From an uncultured Oscillibacter sp. (GTDB taxonomy: Bacteria > Bacillota > Clostridia > Oscillospirales > Oscillospiraceae), in the NCBI RefSeq assembly GCF_910579365.1, contig NZ_CAJTUX010000077.1, positions 1 to 11,791 on the forward strand: a stretch of DNA of 11,791 nt, read 5' to 3'. Position 1 is the stretch's first letter. Each line of letters starts with the position of its first letter. Shown piece after piece: positions 6,806-11,791 of this stretch. Position numbers and translations under genes: made by a program. Below the pieces are notes generated by a model that ran no database searches, was not told the origin of the DNA, and saw nothing but the letters and a program-made list of their open reading frames with translations.

Positions 6806-6824
6806 CCGGGGCGCGCAGCCCCGG
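6806..6824 (+). other. Hairpin in the trkA leader
   Basis: CCGGGGC (6806-6812) and GCCCCGG (6818-6824) form a perfect 7-bp stem with a five-base loop, a few bases from the expected transcription start. It ends 9 nt before the GGAGG ribosome site (6834-6838). It could stabilise the mRNA 5' end. The leader is far too short for a c-di-AMP (ydaO-type) riboswitch. Confidence 0.4.
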
Positions 6825-6843
6825 CCTGTCTTTGGAGGCGCAC

Positions 6844-8214
6844 ATGAAAATCATCATCGTAGGCGCGGGCAAGGTGGGCTCGGCTCTGACCCAGCAGCTC
6901 TCCGCCGACGGACACAATGTCACGGTCATCGACCAAGACCCCCGGCTGATTGACAACATCATCAATATTTACGATGTGATGGGCGTCTGCGGCAACGGGG
7001 CGGTGTACAGCGTGCAGAAGGAGGCGGAGGTGGAAAAGGCGGAGCTGCTCATCGCCACCACCTCCAGCGACGAGCTGAACATTCTTTCCTGCCTGGTGGC
7101 CAAGAAGCTGGGGGCCCGGCACACCATCGCCCGCATCCGGAACCCGGAATACGAAAAGCAGCTCCGCTTCATGCGGGACGAGCTGGGCCTTTCCATGGCC
7201 ATCAACCCCGAGCGGGCCGCCGCGCGGGAGATCGCCCGGGTTCTCCGTTTTCCCGCCGCCATGAAGGTGGAGTCCTTCTCCAAGGGCCGGCTGGAGCTGG
7301 TGGAGTACCGGCTCCCCGCCGACTCGGCCCTGGACGGGCTGGCGCTGGCGGATCTGTACCGGAACATTCGGGTCCGGGTGCTGATCTGCGCCGTGGCCCG
7401 GAAGGGGGAGACCATCATCCCCTCCGGCGACTTCGTCCTCCAGGCCGGGGACAAAATCTACCTCACCTCCTCGCCGGACCAGCTGGCTCAGTTCTTCCGG
7501 CACCTGGGGGTCTTCCGCTCCAAGGCGTCCACCGTCATGATCGTGGGGGCCAGCAAAATCTGCTACTACCTCACCAGCGAGCTTTTGTCCATGGGCATGG
7601 CCGTGAAGATCATCGACCGGGACGAGCGGCGCTGCATCCAGATGGGGGAGCAGCTGCCCAAGGCCCTGGTCATCGTGGGGGACGGCACGGACTCCGACCT
7701 CCTCCATGAGGAGGGCATCAGCCAGACCGACGCCTTCGTTGCCATCACCGGCATCGACGAGGCCAACATTCTGATGAGCATATGCGCCGCTAAGGAGTCC
7801 GGAAACAACTGCAAGGTCGTCGCCAAAATCAACCGGAAATCCCTGGTGGACCTGGTGAGCAACGAGAGCATGATCGACAGCGTGATTTCCGCCCGCTCCA
7901 CCACGACGGAGCTCATCGTCCAGTACGTCCGGGCCATGGAAAGCGCCTCCGGCGCGCAGATCAAGACCCTCCACCGGCTGGTGGACGGCGCGGTGGAAGC
8001 CCTGGAGTTCGGCGTGCCGGCGGACGTGCCCTTCATCGGTGTGCCCCTGAAAAATCTGAAGCTCCGCAACGGCCTTCTGCTGGCGGGCATTGTCCAGCGG
8101 AGCGGAAAGATCATCATCCCCTCCGGCAACGACTGCCTCAGCCGGGGGGACGACGTCATCGTGGTCACCACGGACACCTCCCTTCAGGACATCCACGACA
8201 TTTTACAGGAATAA
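6844..8214 (+). CDS. trkA: Trk potassium uptake system NAD-binding regulatory protein
   Basis: TrkA is the cytoplasmic nucleotide-binding subunit that gates the TrkH potassium channel. The 456-residue protein, of normal length, is a tandem duplication: RCK_N (about 1-120), RCK_C (about 135-225), RCK_N (about 230-345) and RCK_C (about 375-456). The first dinucleotide motif is VGAGKVG at 6-12 with acidic Asp30. The second is degenerate (VGASKIC at 234-240) but keeps Asp258, so the two halves may differ in ligand binding. The frame is open back to 6706, but ATG at 6844 has GGAGG 5 nt upstream and gives the family N-terminus MKIIIVGAG. trkH follows after 14 nt in the same transcript. Confidence 0.95.
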   Translation: MKIIIVGAGKVGSALTQQLSADGHNVTVIDQDPRLIDNIINIYDVMGVCGNGAVYSVQKEAEVEKAELLIATTSSDELNILSCLVAKKLGARHTIARIRNPEYEKQLRFMRDELGLSMAINPERAAAREIARVLRFPAAMKVESFSKGRLELVEYRLPADSALDGLALADLYRNIRVRVLICAVARKGETIIPSGDFVLQAGDKIYLTSSPDQLAQFFRHLGVFRSKASTVMIVGASKICYYLTSELLSMGMAVKIIDRDERRCIQMGEQLPKALVIVGDGTDSDLLHEEGISQTDAFVAITGIDEANILMSICAAKESGNNCKVVAKINRKSLVDLVSNESMIDSVISARSTTTELIVQYVRAMESASGAQIKTLHRLVDGAVEALEFGVPADVPFIGVPLKNLKLRNGLLLAGIVQRSGKIIIPSGNDCLSRGDDVIVVTTDTSLQDIHDILQE

Positions 8215-8220
8215 AGGAGG
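8215..8220 (+). promoter_or_regulatory. Ribosome binding site for the TTG start of trkH
   Basis: AGGAGG directly follows the trkA stop codon and lies 8 nt before TTG at 8229. No ATG sits at a better distance, so this site supports the rare TTG start. Confidence 0.75.
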
Positions 8221-8228
8221 CCGCCGTT

Positions 8229-9683
8229 TTGAATTATCAAATGATCGGCTTCGTCATCGGGCGGATTTTATGGACGGAGGCGGTCCTGCTGCTGCTGCCC
8301 GCCCTGACGGCGCTGCTGTATGGCGAATCGGTCCTCCCCTTTTTGGGGACCATCCTCCTGCTGCTGATTGCGGGACTGCCCTTCCATAAAAAGCCCAAGC
8401 AGACGGCGCTGTACGCCCGGGACGGTTTCGCCGTGGTGGCCCTGGCCTGGGTGCTGATGAGCGCCTTCGGTGCCCTGCCCTTCCTGATCTCCGGGTACAT
8501 TCCCAACTTCATCGACGCGTTTTTCGAGACCGTCTCCGGCTTCACCACCACCGGAGCCACCATATTGACGGCGGTGGAGCCCCTGAGCCAGAGCATTCTC
8601 TTCTGGAGGAGCTTCACCCACTGGATCGGCGGCATGGGGGTGCTGGTGTTCGTCATGGCCATCCTGCCCATGACCGACGGACACGGGATGCACCTGCTCC
8701 GGGCGGAGATGCCGGGTCCCTCCGTCGGCAAGCTGGTAAGCCGCATGAGCGACACCGCCAAGATTCTCTACGGCATCTACCTGGTTATGACCCTGGTGGA
8801 GATCGTCCTGCTGGTCCTGGGGGGAATGCCCTTTTTTGACGCCTGCATCCACTCCTTCGGCTCCGCGGGCACCGGCGGCTTCAGCAGCAAGAACCTCAGC
8901 GTGGGAGCCTATGACAACGCCTATTTTGATGTAGTGATTGGAATTTTCATGCTGCTTTTCGGCGTGAACTTCAACCTGTACTACTTCCTTCTCGTCCGCC
9001 GCTTCCGGGACGTGTTCCGGTCCGAGGAGCTGTGGGCCTACGCCGCCATTGTGAGCGCGGCGGTATTGGCCATCGCTGCGGACATTCTTCACATGTACGA
9101 GTCCTTCGGCCAAAGCCTCCGCTACTCCTTCTTTCAGGTGGCCTCCATCATCACCACCACCGGCTACGCCACGGCGGACTTCAACCTCTGGCCCACCTTT
9201 TCCAAGGGCGTCCTGGTGGTCATTATGTTCATCGGGGCCTGCGCCGGGTCCACCGGCGGCGGCATCAAGGTGGCCCGGATCGTCATTCTGGCGAAAACCT
9301 CCTGGGGAGACATGCGGAAGATGCTTCACCCCAACGCCGTCACCACCACCCGGTTCGAGGGCAAGGCCCTGACGGACAAGCACATCCGCAGCGTCCACCT
9401 GTTTCTCACGGTGTACCTGATTGTCTTCACCGTCTCGTTCCTTCTGCTGAGCCTGAACGGCTTTGACATTGTGACCACCTTCACCGCCGTGACGGCCTGC
9501 ATCAACAACATCGGCCCCGGATTGGAAGTAGTCGGCCCCATGGGGAACTTCTCCGGGTTCACTTGGTGGTCCAAGCTGCTGCTGTCCTTCGACATGCTGG
9601 TGGGGCGGCTGGAGATTTTCCCCATGCTGCTGCTGTTCGCCCCCTCCATCTGGAAGCGGCGGCGGATTATCCGGCGAATGTGA
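8229..9683 (+). CDS. trkH: Trk potassium uptake system membrane subunit
   Basis: TrkH is the ion-conducting membrane subunit that takes up K+ with TrkA bound on its cytoplasmic face. The 484-residue protein is rich in hydrophobic segments and has the four pore repeats of the SKT family, each with its selectivity-filter glycine: FTTTGAT (Gly109), SAGTGGF (212-218), TTTGYAT (Gly312) and NNIGPG (Gly429). The intramembrane gate loop is GACAGSTGGGIK at 336-347, and the C-terminus is a basic tail (KRRRIIRR). It starts with TTG, supported by AGGAGG 8 nt upstream. It is co-transcribed with trkA and ends just before a strong hairpin. Confidence 0.96.
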   Translation: MNYQMIGFVIGRILWTEAVLLLLPALTALLYGESVLPFLGTILLLLIAGLPFHKKPKQTALYARDGFAVVALAWVLMSAFGALPFLISGYIPNFIDAFFETVSGFTTTGATILTAVEPLSQSILFWRSFTHWIGGMGVLVFVMAILPMTDGHGMHLLRAEMPGPSVGKLVSRMSDTAKILYGIYLVMTLVEIVLLVLGGMPFFDACIHSFGSAGTGGFSSKNLSVGAYDNAYFDVVIGIFMLLFGVNFNLYYFLLVRRFRDVFRSEELWAYAAIVSAAVLAIAADILHMYESFGQSLRYSFFQVASIITTTGYATADFNLWPTFSKGVLVVIMFIGACAGSTGGGIKVARIVILAKTSWGDMRKMLHPNAVTTTRFEGKALTDKHIRSVHLFLTVYLIVFTVSFLLLSLNGFDIVTTFTAVTACINNIGPGLEVVGPMGNFSGFTWWSKLLLSFDMLVGRLEIFPMLLLFAPSIWKRRRIIRRM

Positions 9684-9686
9684 CGC

Positions 9687-9726
9687 AAAAAACCACCCCG
9701 GACACAGACTTGTGTCCGGGGTGGTT
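9687..9726. terminator. Bidirectional rho-independent terminator between trkH and the 196-aa gene
   Basis: A perfect 16-bp stem (9691-9706 with 9711-9726) closes a four-base GACT loop. Read on the minus strand it is followed by a run of six T (9692-9687), an excellent terminator for the gene at 9767. Read on the plus strand the tail is TTCTCT, weaker, but the stem lies 7 nt past the trkH stop and should still end that transcript. Confidence 0.9.
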
Positions 9727-9766
9727 CTCTAGTACATGATCGTGTATTATGATGCTCGCCGCTTCA

Positions 9767-10357
9767 TCAGGCGCGAATATCCACGGCGGGCTCCTCCGCC
9801 TGTACCGGCGGCGGGGACTGCGCCGCCCGCATCTCCGCCCGGGCCTCCCGAAACGCCTGCCCGTAGACCGCCGCAACCTCGCTGAGAAATTTGTTCTCCG
9901 CCTTTGTGCGAATCTCCGTCCAGCCTCCGCCAAGGCTGTTGTAGCTGGCGATCACCTCGCCGTTGGGGGCGCGAACCTCAGCGCTCTGCCCCTCCGGGCG
10001 GATTTGAATCCGCGCGGAGCACTTTCCCGCCAATTTGTCCAGCAGCCTTTCCAGCAGCTCCTGCAAGGGGTCGGGCTCCTGCAAAACCTCCTGAATCGCG
10101 GACGTCACCTGCGCCATCGGTCCGGCGCGGTCCGGGGATACATACTGCCGCATCTGTTCCCGCTGCATCAGGATGCACCCGCCCGACATATAATCGCCCC
10201 GCTTGGCGTCCTCCCTGGCGTATGCCGTCAGCCGCTTGACAAAGCCGTCCGTCATGGCGCTCTTCGCGGTTTTCTCGGCCTCCTCCAGAATTTTGGGGCT
10301 CGTCCCCCACCGGACGGTTCTGCCGGTTCCCGGACCTCCCGCGCGTTCCATTCTCAT
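9767..10357 (-). CDS. Unrecognised 196-aa soluble protein
   Basis: I do not recognise this family. The predicted protein has a basic N-terminus (about 1-28), then charged, mostly helical sequence (about 40-110) containing QYVSPDR at 71-77 and an acidic LQELLERLLDKLAG segment at 98-111. A probable beta-hairpin follows (115-140; IQIRPEGQSAEVRAPNGEV), then a helical region and a Pro/Glu-rich tail. There is no signal peptide, membrane segment or obvious catalytic motif. ATG at 10357 is chosen because a purine-rich GGAAAGGGGG site lies about 10 nt upstream. ATG at 10351 is also possible, and one at 10408 would sit almost on the predicted transcription start. Codon use resembles the neighbours and a strong terminator follows, so the gene looks real. 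It stands alone between valS and trkH; context gives no function. Confidence 0.75.
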   Translation of the reverse strand: MRMERAGGPGTGRTVRWGTSPKILEEAEKTAKSAMTDGFVKRLTAYAREDAKRGDYMSGGCILMQREQMRQYVSPDRAGPMAQVTSAIQEVLQEPDPLQELLERLLDKLAGKCSARIQIRPEGQSAEVRAPNGEVIASYNSLGGGWTEIRTKAENKFLSEVAAVYGQAFREARAEMRAAQSPPPVQAEEPAVDIRA

Positions 10358-10419
10358 CCTGCGCCAACCCCCTTTCCTTTGGGACGCCGCAAATCCGTTG
10401 CCGCGCATCCCTCTTTTAT

Positions 10420-10425
10420 ATTATA
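10420..10425 (-). promoter_or_regulatory. -10 element for the 196-aa gene
   Basis: The minus strand reads TATAAT in a short AT-rich patch between valS and the 196-aa gene. No convincing -35 sits 16-18 nt upstream (AACCTT at 17 nt). The start would be near 10413, giving a leader of about 55 nt to ATG 10357. Confidence 0.45.
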
Positions 10426-10462
10426 TCGTCCAATTCCCCCAAAAGGTTTATACGGGGCCGCG

Positions 10463-10487
10463 AAAAACACAGCGGCGATGTTCCGCT
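10463..10487 (-). terminator. Possible weak terminator of valS
   Basis: On the minus strand AGCGG and CCGCT (10487-10483 and 10475-10471) form a 5-bp stem overlapping the valS stop, followed after GTG by five T (10467-10463). The stem is short and the loop is seven bases, so read-through into the 196-aa gene is likely if this is used at all. Confidence 0.35.
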
Positions 10488-11791
10488 CACCCCAGCGCCC
10501 TGGCCGACTCCTCCAGCTTGGCGATGAGCTCCCGGAACTTTTCGGCCTTCTCCTTCTCGGCATTCACCACCGCCTCCGGGGCCCGGGAGACAAATTTCTC
10601 GTTGGAGAGCTTCTGCTCCACGATGCGAAGGCCGTTCTCCGCCTTCTCCTTCTCCTTGGCGATGCGCTCCCGCTCCGCTGCCAGGTCCACCAGCTCGCTG
10701 AGGGGCAGGTAAGCCGTGGCGTTGTGGGTGACAATGCTCACCTGGCCCGAGAGGTCCGCCGGGGCCTCCTCCGCAAAACGCACCTGGGAGGCAAAGGCCA
10801 GCCGCTGGAGGAAGTGGAGGCCCTGCTCATAGGGCGACCGCGCGGCGGTGACCAGCAGCACCTCCGCCTTCTTGCTGGGGGGCACGTTCATCTCCGCCCG
10901 GCGGGCCCGGATGGCCTTGATGGTGTCCATGACGGCCTCCATGGCGGCCTCCTCCCGGGGGAAGGCCAGGGCGTCCTGATACTCCGGCCACTTCGCCAGC
11001 ATGAGGAATTTGTCCTCCGCCCCCGCCCGCTTGGGCAGGGCCTGGAAAATCTCCTCCGTGATGAAGGGCATGAAGGGGTGCAGCAGCTTCAAAAGCTCCG
11101 TCAGCACATAGCAGAGGACGTTCCGGGCGGTGTTCTTGGCGGCCTCGTCCTCGCCGTTCAGGCGGGTCTTGGTCAGCTCAATATACCAGTCGCAGTAGGT
11201 GTCCCACAGGAAGTCGTACACCTTGGCGGAGGCCACGCCGATCTCGTAGCTGTCCAGATTCTCCGTGACCTCCTTCACCAGGGTGTTCAGCTTGGAGAGG
11301 ACCCACTTGTCCTCCCGCTCCAGGGCCTCCGCCGCCGGGAGGGCGTACTCCGTCATGTCTCCCAGGTTCATCATGACGAAGCGGCTGGCGTTCCAGACCT
11401 TGTTGGCGAAGTTCCGCATGGCCTCGCACTTCTCCGTATAGAAGCGCATGTCGTTTCCGGGGCTGTTTCCGGTGATGAGGTTGAACCGCAGGGCGTCCGC
11501 GCCGTAGGTCTCCGCCACCTCCAGGGGGTCGATGCCGTTGCCCAGGGACTTGGACATCTTCCGGCCCTTGTCGTCCCGGACCAGTCCGTGAATCAAAACG
11601 GTGCGGAAGGGGATTTTCTTCATCTGCTCGCAGCCGGAGAAGATCATCCGGGCCACCCAGAAGAAGATGATGTCGTATCCGGTGACCATGACGGAGGTGG
11701 GATAGTAGAAATCCAGGTCCTCCGTCTTCTCCGGCCAGCCCAGGGTGGAGAAGGGCCACAGGGCGGAGGAGAACCAGGTGTCCAGCACGTC
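10487..11791 (-). CDS. valS: Valyl-tRNA synthetase, C-terminal half (5' end outside window)
   Basis: ValS charges tRNA-Val in the cytoplasm. The 434 residues present begin at DVLDTWFSSALWPFSTLGWP, a valyl-type class I signature, and continue through the catalytic KMSKS loop at fragment residues 78-82. The helical anticodon-binding domain follows (about 150-310), then the C-terminal coiled-coil arm rich in Glu and Lys (about 365-434), which is characteristic of ValS and absent from isoleucyl and leucyl enzymes. The family is near 880 residues, so about half, including the HIGH motif and editing domain, lies beyond the right edge. The frame is intact to its TGA, so the truncation is only the window boundary. 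Confidence 0.97.
   Translation of the reverse strand, partial: DVLDTWFSSALWPFSTLGWPEKTEDLDFYYPTSVMVTGYDIIFFWVARMIFSGCEQMKKIPFRTVLIHGLVRDDKGRKMSKSLGNGIDPLEVAETYGADALRFNLITGNSPGNDMRFYTEKCEAMRNFANKVWNASRFVMMNLGDMTEYALPAAEALEREDKWVLSKLNTLVKEVTENLDSYEIGVASAKVYDFLWDTYCDWYIELTKTRLNGEDEAAKNTARNVLCYVLTELLKLLHPFMPFITEEIFQALPKRAGAEDKFLMLAKWPEYQDALAFPREEAAMEAVMDTIKAIRARRAEMNVPPSKKAEVLLVTAARSPYEQGLHFLQRLAFASQVRFAEEAPADLSGQVSIVTHNATAYLPLSELVDLAAERERIAKEKEKAENGLRIVEQKLSNEKFVSRAPEAVVNAEKEKAEKFRELIAKLEESARALG

Noticed and set aside
6795..6843. c-di-AMP riboswitch upstream of trkA
   Set aside because: Such riboswitches often control K+ uptake genes, but only about 43 nt separate the expected start from the ATG and just one simple hairpin is present.
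6739..8196. 485-codon minus-strand ORF opposite trkA
   Set aside because: Low-complexity translation rich in Gly, Asp, Val and His, antisense to a complete TrkA, and without a credible ribosome site; a codon-bias shadow.
8268..9398. 376-codon minus-strand ORF opposite trkH
   Set aside because: Antisense of a membrane protein gene, yielding a Gly/His/Asp-rich sequence without motifs.
9727..9766. Small gene or site between the terminator and the 196-aa gene stop
   Set aside because: Only 40 bases; I see no ORF, repeat or motif beyond the downstream tail of the convergent genes.

Overview
The window reads as chromosomal housekeeping DNA from a GC-rich Gram-positive anaerobe, most likely a Clostridia member of the Oscillospiraceae type. 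The reasons are FabK instead of FabI as enoyl reductase, a four-subunit acetyl-CoA carboxylase, strong AGGAGG-type ribosome sites, GTG and TTG starts, and AT-rich promoter islands in otherwise GC-rich DNA. The taxonomic call is an inference from gene style; no rRNA or other marker is present.

Left part (1-6742, minus strand): one fatty-acid-synthesis operon, transcribed leftward from a good promoter (TTGACA, 17 nt, TAAAAT) at 6714-6742. Gene order is acpP, accB, accC, accD, accA, fabH, fabK, then a second FabK-like flavin oxidoreductase that runs off the left edge. AccB, AccC, AccD and AccA make malonyl-CoA, FabH condenses acetyl-CoA with malonyl-ACP, FabK reduces enoyl-ACP, and AcpP carries the chain. 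From accB onward the genes overlap or nearly touch, which suggests translational coupling. The one real gap is the hairpin-rich acpP-accB spacer. fabD, fabG, fabF and fabZ are not in the window and may lie beyond the left edge.

Middle (6743-9726, plus strand): a divergent promoter drives trkA-trkH, which encode the NAD-binding regulatory subunit and the membrane subunit of a K+ uptake system. The pair ends at a perfect 16-bp hairpin that also terminates the convergent gene to its right.

Right part (9767-11791, minus strand): an unrecognised 196-aa soluble protein, probably with its own promoter, and upstream of it the C-terminal half of valS (valyl-tRNA synthetase), cut by the window edge.

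No mobile element, CRISPR array, tRNA or rRNA was seen, and no gap between genes exceeds about 205 bases. I do not see a new defence or biosynthetic system. The items most worth a second look are the tandem FabK paralogue with a C-terminal cysteine cluster, the structured acpP-accB spacer, the repeated palindromes in the acpP leader, and the unrecognised 196-aa gene.
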